The notes under the pieces: model-generated
Database searches by the model: none
The model's input: only the letters and a program-made list of their open reading frames with translations
Told to the model about the DNA's origin: nothing
Source: Phototrophicales bacterium
GTDB lineage: Bacteria; Chloroflexota; Anaerolineae; Aggregatilineales; Phototrophicaceae
Assembly (NCBI GenBank): GCA_002794515.1
Contig: PGTJ01000170.1
Coordinates: 1-5,960 of the forward strand
DNA: 5,960 bases
Direction of reading: 5' to 3'
In this document: piece by piece, positions 1 to 5,960 of the stretch
How the letters are laid out: each line of letters opens with the position of its first letter
How positions within the stretch are numbered: position 1 is the first letter of the stretch
Position numbers and translations under genes: made by a program

Positions 1-2676
1 ATCATGGCGAATATTTTTGTGTTAGTGCCAGCGTTGTATCCGTTCAAATGGATGACACCCGGCTTGATGTTAGCCACCTTATTGGTGATTTACCCGATTA
101 TTTTCACCGTGCAAACGGCTTTCACCAATTATGGTGATGGCAATTTGCTGGTCAAAGAGCGGGTGATTGATCTCATCGGTTCGCGTGGTTATTTGCCAGA
201 TACTGCCACCACATACCAATGGGTGCCATTCCGCAGAGGCGAATCCGAATATGCCTTGTGGTTAGTGGATAGCAGTGGACAAACAGTATTTGTATTGCCT
301 GGCGAGCAACCAATCGAAATCGAAAAAACTGATTTAGGATATAACGAAGCACAACCGCCACGATACATTCTGAATGTTGCGCGTTTGCGCGTCACAGATA
401 CCAGAACCAATACGACTTATAATGATATTGCTGTATATTCTGATGGAACACAATTTGGTTTTTGGATTCCAAAAGATAATGGCGCAACTATTTTATATGC
501 TTTCCCTGGTTTACCCATTGAAGAAAAACCATTCCGCGCACAGGGGCAACGGATTCGCTCTTTAGGCAATGGTCTCGATATCATTTTTGCTGATAACAAT
601 ATTCCGACAGCTATTGGGGCATTCACACGCATCGAAAATCCGTCAGATTTTGCCGAAGCACTATCTTCGATTGTGCTGGGTGTTGAAGATGGCGACCAAT
701 TAAGCGCCGCTAATCCCAACACGTTGCCACCGCAGATTGACGGTTATACGATCCTCGAAAATTGGGATGCGTTGGCAGGCATTGAGTCGTTGACATACGG
801 ATCGCCTCTTAATACAGTCGTTTTCCAAAAAATTGATTTGGGTATCCGTTATATTTATGACCCTGAACAAGCGCTTGTCAATGACCAACAAAACAGTGGC
901 ACAGGCACAACTGGTTATTTTGATGTGACGGTGTATTCCAATGGGTCGGAATATGCCTTATGGATGATTAGTACAACTTTACGTGACGAACCAAATCCTT
1001 CACAAGCATTGTTAGCGATGCCCAACCAACCCGTTCGTCTATTAGATTTGAAGCGTGATCGTGGTAATTATAAAACAACCAGTGCTTTTGAACGGGATTA
1101 TGGTGTTGCCATTGACATTACCAATGGCTTAAATGGTCGTCCGAGACGCATTGGTGATTTTACTCCAACGACCGATTTACCGACTGACACCAGCTTTATT
1201 TGGGGTGGTGAGACGGGTGATAAACTTGAAATTGGCACAGTGAACACCAGTGAGCGCTTTGTAGTCGATCTGGACCAGGGTATCGGTATTGACCGTGAAT
1301 ATGGTTTTGTATTTCGCTCTATCGCCTTTTATGTTGCCGATGATGACCCGAATTCGTTTGCTATTTGGTTAGGCGATGGGAATAACCCCAAACGCCCCGC
1401 AACCGGCAATGCCCAATTCGCCGCTTATATTGGCATCCCAAACCGAAGCACACTGGTGAACAGCCCATCGCGTAATCGCCCCTCAGGATTTATCCCCGCA
1501 GAATATGCAGGATTTACACAACTGATTACCGATCGAGATCGCACCGCCGCTACGACATTTTTACAAAATGTGCGTTTTGATTACTTCGGCATTGAGGGAG
1601 ATACACTGGGTGTTAAAGATACGAATACGGTTGGTCGCCCCTATTTGTTGCGCTATCAATACGATGCCACATCACAGACCTTCACCGATTTACAAACCAA
1701 CCAACGCTATGTGGCAGATGATGTTTGTGATTTTCCTGAATTTACCAACCCCGAAGGCAATATAGAACGGGCTAATGAGCCGATTTGCGGCTTCTTCAAA
1801 CTAGAAAATTCGACACAAACCTTCCTGACTAACAAACAATGTCTAGATAGTGGAGAGTGTTTATCACCGGGGTATCGTGTGAATGTTGGGACGTTCAATT
1901 TCACACGTTTGGTCACGGACCCCGGTTTACGCGGTCCATTAATCGATATTTTCGTGTGGACGGTGGTATTTGCGGCAGGGTCGGTATTATCGACATTCTC
2001 GCTAGGGTTGTTTATGGCGCTCATCTTGAATGACCCTGTAATTCCTGCACGTAAACTCATCCGTTCATTGTTAATTATTCCCTATTGTATCCCAGGTGTG
2101 ATTAGCATCTTGGTTTGGCAAGGCATGATGAACCAAAACTTCGGCATCATCAACAATTTCTTGTCATGGTTGACCAATAGCAATGTGACCATTAACTGGT
2201 TATCCGATGCCATTATATCCAAGTTCGCCATTTTGCTGGTCAATTTGTGGCTTGGTTATCCATATATGATGTTGATCAGCAGTGGTGCATTACAAGCCAT
2301 TCCATCAGAAGTGTATGAAGCCGCCGCCGTAGATGGGGCAAATCCACAACAACGCTTCTGGCGTATCACCTTGCCGTTGTTGCTGGTCACGCTTGGTCCG
2401 TTGCTCATCGGCTCGTTTGTGTTCAATTTTAATAACTATCTTTTGATTGCCGCGCTCACAGATGGTAGACCGCCGATTGAAGGGTCGCCTGTGCCAGCAG
2501 GGTATACCGATATCCTCATCAGTTATACCTATCGATTGGCATTTGGCAACACAGCAGGGGCAGATTATGGCTATGCTTCGGCGATTACCATCGTCATTTT
2601 CTTCATCGTTGCCATTGTGACGCTTATTCAGTATCGGTATACCAGAACTTGGGAACAGGTAGGTGAAAATGTCTAG
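1..2676 (+). CDS. malF: Maltose/maltodextrin ABC transporter permease MalF with a giant P2 domain (5' partial)
   Basis: This is one of the two membrane subunits of a maltodextrin importer. The first ATG is at base 4 and in-frame codon ATC precedes it, so the frame is open to the window edge. Residues below count from that ATG. The start of the visible protein aligns with E. coli MalF near its residue 50 (IF...W..PG...PL/PI...AFTNY), so roughly 50 residues and the first two membrane helices probably lie upstream. Visible helices are at about 18-40, 646-675, 685-708, 738-760, 788-818 and 857-877, which would give the usual eight in total. The EAA loop that docks on MalK is clear: E772-A-A, G778, I788, L790-P791. 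MalF hallmarks include LSPGY (620-624), NFTRLVTDPG (632-641), FVWTVVF (650-656), NLWLGYPYMM (747-756) and PAGYTD (831-836). Residues 41-645 form one extracytoplasmic P2 domain, about 600 residues against about 180 in E. coli, with internal repeats and four clustered cysteines. The stop overlaps malG. Family assignment is firm; substrate (maltose or longer maltodextrin) is inferred. Confidence 0.93.
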   Translation: MMANIFVLVPALYPFKWMTPGLMLATLLVIYPIIFTVQTAFTNYGDGNLLVKERVIDLIGSRGYLPDTATTYQWVPFRRGESEYALWLVDSSGQTVFVLPGEQPIEIEKTDLGYNEAQPPRYILNVARLRVTDTRTNTTYNDIAVYSDGTQFGFWIPKDNGATILYAFPGLPIEEKPFRAQGQRIRSLGNGLDIIFADNNIPTAIGAFTRIENPSDFAEALSSIVLGVEDGDQLSAANPNTLPPQIDGYTILENWDALAGIESLTYGSPLNTVVFQKIDLGIRYIYDPEQALVNDQQNSGTGTTGYFDVTVYSNGSEYALWMISTTLRDEPNPSQALLAMPNQPVRLLDLKRDRGNYKTTSAFERDYGVAIDITNGLNGRPRRIGDFTPTTDLPTDTSFIWGGETGDKLEIGTVNTSERFVVDLDQGIGIDREYGFVFRSIAFYVADDDPNSFAIWLGDGNNPKRPATGNAQFAAYIGIPNRSTLVNSPSRNRPSGFIPAEYAGFTQLITDRDRTAATTFLQNVRFDYFGIEGDTLGVKDTNTVGRPYLLRYQYDATSQTFTDLQTNQRYVADDVCDFPEFTNPEGNIERANEPICGFFKLENSTQTFLTNKQCLDSGECLSPGYRVNVGTFNFTRLVTDPGLRGPLIDIFVWTVVFAAGSVLSTFSLGLFMALILNDPVIPARKLIRSLLIIPYCIPGVISILVWQGMMNQNFGIINNFLSWLTNSNVTINWLSDAIISKFAILLVNLWLGYPYMMLISSGALQAIPSEVYEAAAVDGANPQQRFWRITLPLLLVTLGPLLIGSFVFNFNNYLLIAALTDGRPPIEGSPVPAGYTDILISYTYRLAFGNTAGADYGYASAITIVIFFIVAIVTLIQYRYTRTWEQVGENV
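433..723 (+). repeat. MalF P2 internal module 1
   Basis: Codes for residues 144-240 of the visible MalF. The landmarks run in order: a hairpin YSDGTQFGFW ending at W154, a hydrophobic strand with P168 and P171, I-G-A-F-T at 204-208, and G230-D231-x-L233-x5-N239-T240. The same order recurs in two later modules. The module is degenerate at protein level and is not a DNA tandem repeat. The following stretch (residues 244-271: G-Y-T, then S-L-T-Y-G-S-P-L-N-T) looks like a fourth, partial copy without the W hairpin. An earlier hairpin, SEYALW at residues 81-86, may be a further half unit. Confidence 0.6.
931..1248 (+). repeat. MalF P2 internal module 2
   Basis: Codes for residues 310-415. It carries the hairpin VYSNGSEYALW (W320), the strand ALLAMPNQP, I383-G-D-F-T387, and G405-D406-x-L408-x5-N414-T415. 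The distance from the G of GD to the final T is exactly 10 residues, as in modules 1 and 3. The loop between the hairpin and the IGDFT strand is longer here (66 residues from W to F) than in the others (53 and 49). Confidence 0.6.
1324..1629 (+). repeat. MalF P2 internal module 3
   Basis: Codes for residues 441-542. It carries a diverged hairpin FYVADDDPNSFAIW (W455), the strand FAAYIGIPN, Y501-A-G-F-T505, and G532-D533-x-L535-x5-N541-T542. After it, the sequence (YLLRYQYD, then TFTDLQTNQRY) resembles the C-terminal part of the single E. coli P2 domain and leads to the cysteine cluster and membrane helix 4. The extra modules therefore seem to be inserted inside an ordinary P2 fold. Confidence 0.55.
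2657..2665 (+). promoter_or_regulatory. Ribosome binding site of malG inside the malF end
   Basis: The purine-rich AGGTAGGTG lies within the last codons of malF, just before two possible malG starts: GTG at 2663 and ATG at 2669. The AGGT at 2657-2660 is 8 bases before the ATG, which is a normal spacing. For the GTG the same AGGT would be only 2 bases away, so ATG 2669 is preferred. Confidence 0.6.
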
Positions 2677-3658
2677 TCAATCCATGTCCTCTGGTGGAAC
2701 AGGCGATAGACAAAGATCGGTGATGGTCATGAGTCAACGGGATAAGGTGGTCAGCCTGACCTTTCGCATGACAATTATCATCATCGCCATTCTCTTTGCC
2801 TTGTTCCCTGTTGTATTTGTGGTGGCATCGGCGATTAATCCCGCAGGGACGCTCTCGACACGCACACTCATCCCTCGTGTAGATAATCCTGCCGAATTGC
2901 TCACCAATTTCCGCGCCCTGATGATCGACCAATTGCGGATTTATCCATTTTGGAATTGGATAGCCAATTCGTTTGTCATCGCCAGCGTCTCGACCATATT
3001 GGGGGTGATGATTACCGCCCTCAGTGCCTATTCTTTCTCCCGATTCCGCTTTAAGGGACGTCGTAGCCTGTTGTTGGGTATTTTGCTCATCCAAGTATTC
3101 CCCAATTTGTTGGCGATGGTGTCGTTATTCCTCATCCTGAGCCAAGTTTCGCGTCTGTCGGTGGTCATCCCACAAGCCATGCCCTTCTTAGCTTTTATCG
3201 ATTGGAGTTGGCTGAATTTCTTTGGCTTGAATAGCGCAGGCGGTCTGATTTTGGTCTATTTGGGTGGGGTGATGGGCATCAATACATGGCTGATGAAGGG
3301 ATTCTTCGATTCTGTCCCACGCGATATTGATGAATCGGCAATGGTCGATGGCGCAACACATGCCCAGACCTACTGGTTGCTCATCTTCCCCCTCATCCGT
3401 CCGATTTTGGCGGTGGTGGCGGTGTTATCGTTCATCGGCACATTTAACGAATTTGTGTTGGCGCGCATCATGCTCCGTAGCCGAGAGAATTGGACGCTCA
3501 TGGTTGGCTTGTTTAACTTCATCACATCCGATTTCAATCGTGATTGGGGTAAATTTGCGGCTGGGGCGCTAGTCTCTGCTATCCCTGTGGTGGCGGTATA
3601 TTTGGCGCTCCAAGACCAAATTGTCGGCGGTCTGACACAAGGTGCGGTGAAGGGCTAA
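2669..3658 (+). CDS. malG: Maltose/maltodextrin ABC transporter permease MalG
   Basis: Second membrane subunit of the importer, 329 residues from ATG 2669 (331 from the alternative GTG 2663; E. coli MalG has 296). Six helices are visible at about 33-55, 97-124, 133-158, 199-222, 243-265 and 296-319. The EAA loop reads E222-S-A, then G228 and I239-F-P241, so the second EAA position is Ser rather than Ala. Other MalG hallmarks are AYSFSRFRFKG (about 126-136), FGLNSAGG (about 185-192) and VDGATHAQ (226-233). The C-terminus GGLTQGAVKG matches the E. coli tail ending in GGVKG, which in the solved maltose transporter reaches into the MalK dimer. The segment between helices 3 and 4 is about 17 residues longer than in E. 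coli. The gene overlaps malF by 8 bases, so the two are one operon and probably translationally coupled. Assignment is firm; sugar specificity is inferred. Confidence 0.93.
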   Translation: MSSQSMSSGGTGDRQRSVMVMSQRDKVVSLTFRMTIIIIAILFALFPVVFVVASAINPAGTLSTRTLIPRVDNPAELLTNFRALMIDQLRIYPFWNWIANSFVIASVSTILGVMITALSAYSFSRFRFKGRRSLLLGILLIQVFPNLLAMVSLFLILSQVSRLSVVIPQAMPFLAFIDWSWLNFFGLNSAGGLILVYLGGVMGINTWLMKGFFDSVPRDIDESAMVDGATHAQTYWLLIFPLIRPILAVVAVLSFIGTFNEFVLARIMLRSRENWTLMVGLFNFITSDFNRDWGKFAAGALVSAIPVVAVYLALQDQIVGGLTQGAVKG

Positions 3659-3690
3659 TCTGCTTACAACGTGAATATATCATCTTGCTC

Positions 3691-3714
3691 AAGACACGGT
3701 TTATGCCGTGTCTT
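3691..3714 (+). terminator. Intercistronic hairpin between malG and the GH13 gene
   Basis: A perfect 9-bp inverted repeat, AAGACACGG (3691-3699) and CCGTGTCTT (3706-3714), with the 6-base loop TTTATG. A moderately T-rich run (TGTATTTATG) follows. It starts 32 bases after the malG stop and ends 9 bases before the ribosome binding site of the next gene. It could be an intrinsic terminator or attenuator, or an RNA-stabilising stem that uncouples permease and enzyme levels. The T tract is imperfect, so full termination is uncertain. Confidence 0.6.
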
Positions 3715-3723
3715 TGTATTTAT

Positions 3724-3730
3724 GAGAGGG
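3724..3730 (+). promoter_or_regulatory. Ribosome binding site of the GH13 gene
   Basis: GAGAGGG lies 6 bases before ATG 3737 and is the best Shine-Dalgarno match in the spacer. It decides the start over the upstream in-frame GTG at 3671, whose reading would run through the hairpin, and over ATG 3722, which overlaps this site itself. Confidence 0.75.
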
Positions 3731-3736
3731 TCTATT

Positions 3737-5359
3737 ATGGAATTCATTTTTGGCACACTTGCCACACCTGAATTGCGCCAATTGCATCATCAGATTGCCC
3801 GTTTAGGGGTGCAACATGGGCGTGAGATTGCCCCGCTTATCCCCAAGCCCAATACACCCATAACCTTATTTGCCACCATTGGGCATGATTTTTCTGCGCG
3901 TCATGTGGCATGTTATTATACAACTGATGGGAGCATCCCCATCGGCAATCGTGGCGTGGCACAAAACGGGATGGTCGTCCAATTTCAGTTGGATGGATAT
4001 GTATGGGATTCAATCACATGGGGATATCATGCCCGATGGACGGGGCATATCCCGCCCCAATCGGATAATACGCTCATTCGTTATCGCATTGGCGCATGGA
4101 CGGACGATGTGCATCAACCAGAGATATTCGCCGATTATCCCGAATTAAAAGCCACGACAGAACGCGCCGCAGGGGCATTTTTTCGGGGTGAACCTGTGCC
4201 ACCATTGCCCCCAATTGGTGATTCGATGGGCAGGATATTCACCATTCATGTTTCGGATATGTCTGCCCCAGAATGGGCAAAATCGGCGATTATTTATCAA
4301 ATTTTTGTCGATCGCTTTTATGCGGGTGACGGACATGCTTGGTTACAAACCAGCGATTTACGCCAGCCATTTGGTGGCACATTATGGGGCGTGCGCGATA
4401 AAATGGATTATATCGCCGATTTAGGTGTGAACTGCATCTGGCTTACGCCGACTTTTGTCAGTCCATCTCATCATGGTTATGATATTATCGATTATTTTCA
4501 GACCGAACCGCGTATGGGTGGCGATGATGCTTTGCGTGCAGTGGTCGAATCGGCGCATCGGCGGGGCATTCGTGTTTTGTTAGATTTGGTGTGTAACCAT
4601 GTGTCTAGTCAACATCCTTACTTTGTAGATGCGCTGAATAATCCACATAGCCCATATCGAGAGTGGTTTGTGTTCGATGACTCGCCAGAGGGGTACAAGA
4701 CATTTTTTGGTTCGGCGGCGATGCCACATATCAATTTACAAATACCCACCGCGCGCGATTGGATGTGTTCGGTGGGGCAGTATTGGTTGCGTGAATTCGA
4801 TATTGATGGGTATCGGCTTGACCATGCCAACGGACCAGGTGCCGATTTTTGGGTGGATTTTCGTTTGGCTTGCCGTGCTATCAAGCCAGATGTGTTTTGT
4901 TTTGGAGAGGTGGTCGAAGCGCCAAATATTTTACGGTCATATGTGGGTGGGTTGGATGGTGTGTTGGATTTTCATATCGAAGATATGCTCCGTAGGACAT
5001 ATGCCACAGGCGCAACCACCGAAGCCGAATTCGCCGAATTTTTGGCGCGTCATTATGCGTATTTTCCAGATGAATTCATCCTGCCGACCTTCTTCGATAA
5101 TCATGATATGAATCGTTTTTTATTCGCCGTCAAAGGAGATAAATCCAAATTAATGCGTGTGGCACAAGCACAATTCGCCTTGCCTCATCCACCGATTATT
5201 TATTATGGCACAGAGGTCGGATTGTCTCAAAACAATGGGGCGCATGAAGGGGTTGGATTAGATGAAAGTCGGTTGCCAATGTTATGGGGAGATGACCAAG
5301 ATGCCGAATTATTGGCATTTTATAAAGCCTTGATTCGCAAACGGCGAGAACACATATAA
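3737..5359 (+). CDS. GH13 alpha-amylase-family glycosidase, neopullulanase/cyclomaltodextrinase-like, lacking C-terminal domain
   Basis: A 540-residue alpha-glucan hydrolase expected to cut alpha-1,4 (perhaps also alpha-1,6) bonds in imported maltodextrins. No signal peptide is seen and six scattered cysteines fit a cytoplasmic protein. Residues about 1-170 form a beta-rich N-terminal domain (YYTTDGSIP at 60-68, WGYHARW at 95-101, LIRYRIGAW at 113-121). The catalytic barrel starts near IIYQIFVDRF (185-194). GH13 conserved regions are all present: GVNCIWLTP (230-238), D283-LVCN-H288, GYRLDHANG (358-366) with R360 and nucleophile D362, FGEV (389-392) with acid/base E391, and FFDNHD (452-457) with H456 and stabiliser D457. 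MPHIN (329-333) resembles the MPKLN region of the neopullulanase/cyclomaltodextrinase group. Domain B is short. The protein ends at LLAFYKALIRKRREHI, where relatives continue into a C-terminal beta domain; no such domain follows. It lies 78 bases after malG behind a hairpin, so it shares the locus but may be expressed at a different level. The exact substrate cannot be fixed from sequence. Confidence 0.9.
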   Translation: MEFIFGTLATPELRQLHHQIARLGVQHGREIAPLIPKPNTPITLFATIGHDFSARHVACYYTTDGSIPIGNRGVAQNGMVVQFQLDGYVWDSITWGYHARWTGHIPPQSDNTLIRYRIGAWTDDVHQPEIFADYPELKATTERAAGAFFRGEPVPPLPPIGDSMGRIFTIHVSDMSAPEWAKSAIIYQIFVDRFYAGDGHAWLQTSDLRQPFGGTLWGVRDKMDYIADLGVNCIWLTPTFVSPSHHGYDIIDYFQTEPRMGGDDALRAVVESAHRRGIRVLLDLVCNHVSSQHPYFVDALNNPHSPYREWFVFDDSPEGYKTFFGSAAMPHINLQIPTARDWMCSVGQYWLREFDIDGYRLDHANGPGADFWVDFRLACRAIKPDVFCFGEVVEAPNILRSYVGGLDGVLDFHIEDMLRRTYATGATTEAEFAEFLARHYAYFPDEFILPTFFDNHDMNRFLFAVKGDKSKLMRVAQAQFALPHPPIIYYGTEVGLSQNNGAHEGVGLDESRLPMLWGDDQDAELLAFYKALIRKRREHI

Positions 5360-5373
5360 CAACGGTGTTTTGA

Positions 5374-5408
5374 ATGGACGACTGATAGATAATACTCATG
5401 TCGTCCAT
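5374..5408. terminator. Inverted repeat between convergent genes, possible bidirectional terminator
   Basis: ATGGACGAC (5374-5382) and GTCGTCCAT (5400-5408) are perfectly complementary, with a 17-base loop that can itself pair a little (TGA with TCA). The repeat sits 14 bases after the GH13 stop and 6 bases after the stop of the opposite-strand TPR gene, where a shared terminator would be expected. Neither strand has a proper U tract after the stem, so termination may be weak or need Rho. Confidence 0.45.
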
Positions 5409-5414
5409 CATAAT

Positions 5415-5960
5415 TCATGCCGATATAGAGGCGAGTTGTGTTTTACACGATTCGGCAAAATCACCACCGGGTGCTATTTTTAGGTAAGTATCGAAATCGG
5501 CGCGGGCGTTATTGGTATTGCCTAATTGCAGATATAACATGCCCCGATAATAATAGGCAGGGGCAAAATTGGGATTGAAGGTGACGGCATTGGTATAATC
5601 GCGCAGGGCTTGGTCATTTTGTTCAAATCGTTGATTGATGCGCCCACGAACCACATGCAGGTTAAAATCATTCGGACGGGTTTGCAAGGCACTATCGATA
5701 TCGGCAATGGCGGCATCGAAATTATCTAATTCGGCTTGTAACTGCGCCCGTCGTGCCAATGTGTCATGACGGTCTAATGACCAATATGGGTAATTTGCCA
5801 ATAAATCATCCACTAAGGCAATCCCTTCATCAGCACGGTCGGTTTGGATATAAATCCAAGCCAAGTTAATAGGTGTGGATGTGTAATATGTGCCGGTCAG
5901 ATTGTCTGTTAATATGCTGGCGTAAATCGTCTCTGCTAACCCATAATCGCCATCTAATAA
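5415..5960 (-). CDS. Tetratricopeptide-repeat protein (5' partial)
   Basis: The frame is open from the right window edge to the TGA at 5415-5417, giving 181 C-terminal residues; the N-terminus lies outside. A TTG at 5864 could be read as a start, but the reading frame and TPR-like helices continue upstream of it (LLDGDYGLAETIYASIL), so it is more likely internal. At least four 34-residue helix-turn-helix units can be seen: one around LAWIYIQTDRADEGIALVDD, one around LQAELDNFDAAIADIDSALQ, one around RGRINQRFEQNDQALRDYTN, and one around YYYRGMLYLQLGNTNNARAD. The last is the most canonical, with the G-Y/L, A and final P of the TPR consensus. The protein ends shortly after with a short tail holding one cysteine. 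TPR arrays mediate protein-protein contacts; no enzyme domain, signal peptide or partner can be named from this part. It is convergent with the maltodextrin genes and probably a separate transcription unit. Confidence 0.85.
   Translation of the reverse strand, partial: LLDGDYGLAETIYASILTDNLTGTYYTSTPINLAWIYIQTDRADEGIALVDDLLANYPYWSLDRHDTLARRAQLQAELDNFDAAIADIDSALQTRPNDFNLHVVRGRINQRFEQNDQALRDYTNAVTFNPNFAPAYYYRGMLYLQLGNTNNARADFDTYLKIAPGGDFAESCKTQLASISA

Noticed and set aside
1707..2060. Antisense open frame of 117 codons opposite malF
   Set aside because: It lies opposite conserved MalF sequence and shows no family features of its own.
2624..3094. Antisense open frame of 156 codons opposite malG
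   Set aside because: It is rich in His, Gln and charged residues in the way expected from the reverse of membrane-helix codons; it has no recognisable domain and lies opposite a clear gene.
3671..3736. N-terminal extension of the GH13 enzyme from an in-frame GTG at 3671
   Set aside because: The 22 extra codons run through the hairpin and have no ribosome binding site, whereas ATG 3737 has GAGAGGG at ideal spacing.
3659..3736. A LacI-type operator or sigma-70 promoter for the GH13 gene
   Set aside because: TTGCTC at 3685 has no matching -10 box at usual spacing, and no palindromic operator other than the 9-bp hairpin is visible.
4668..5111. Open frame of 147 codons overlapping the GH13 gene in another + frame
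   Set aside because: It is a shadow of the strongly conserved GH13 frame, with no domain and no ribosome binding site of note.
5343..5485. A shifted frame after the GH13 stop, open for about 45 codons, as a possible frameshifted domain C
   Set aside because: Its translation shows no resemblance to a GH13 C-terminal domain and most of it is antisense to the TPR gene.
5415..5864. The TPR gene as a complete 149-residue protein starting at TTG 5864
   Set aside because: The frame is open to the window edge and its upstream translation continues in TPR-like helices, so the true start is probably outside.

Overview
The window is part of a maltose/maltodextrin uptake-and-breakdown locus. It holds two ABC-transporter permease genes (malF, malG) and a cytoplasmic GH13 alpha-glucan hydrolase on the + strand, followed by a convergent gene for a tetratricopeptide-repeat (TPR) protein. 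Both ends cut through genes: malF enters from the left edge, and the TPR gene runs off the right edge on the - strand. No RNA gene, insertion sequence, CRISPR array or origin is visible, and no stretch over 100 bases lacks a gene.

Organism: a bacterium with moderate base composition. The MalF with a greatly enlarged extracytoplasmic loop, the GH13 with an N-terminal beta-sandwich and the TPR protein together suggest Chloroflexota (Anaerolineae-like). This is inferred from family resemblance and cannot be proved from the window.

Layout: 1-2676 malF (5' end missing); 2669-3658 malG, overlapping malF by 8 bases and so translationally coupled; 3659-3736 a spacer with a 9-bp perfect hairpin and then a clear ribosome binding site; 3737-5359 the GH13 enzyme; 5360-5414 a convergent spacer with a second 9-bp inverted repeat; 5415-5960 (- strand) the 3' part of the TPR gene.

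How it fits together: MalF and MalG would form the membrane channel for maltodextrins. The binding protein (MalE) and ATPase (MalK) that such a channel needs are not in the window. The GH13 enzyme has no signal peptide and has free cysteines, so it would cut imported oligosaccharides inside the cell.

The most unusual element is the extracytoplasmic P2 domain of MalF. It is about 600 residues, against about 180 in Escherichia coli MalF. It appears to have grown by tandem duplication of a degenerate module: a DG..YALW hairpin, then a G-F-T strand, then an exactly spaced G-D-x-L-x5-N-T motif, seen three times with a partial fourth copy. A second oddity is that the GH13 enzyme stops right at the end of its catalytic barrel and lacks the usual C-terminal beta domain.
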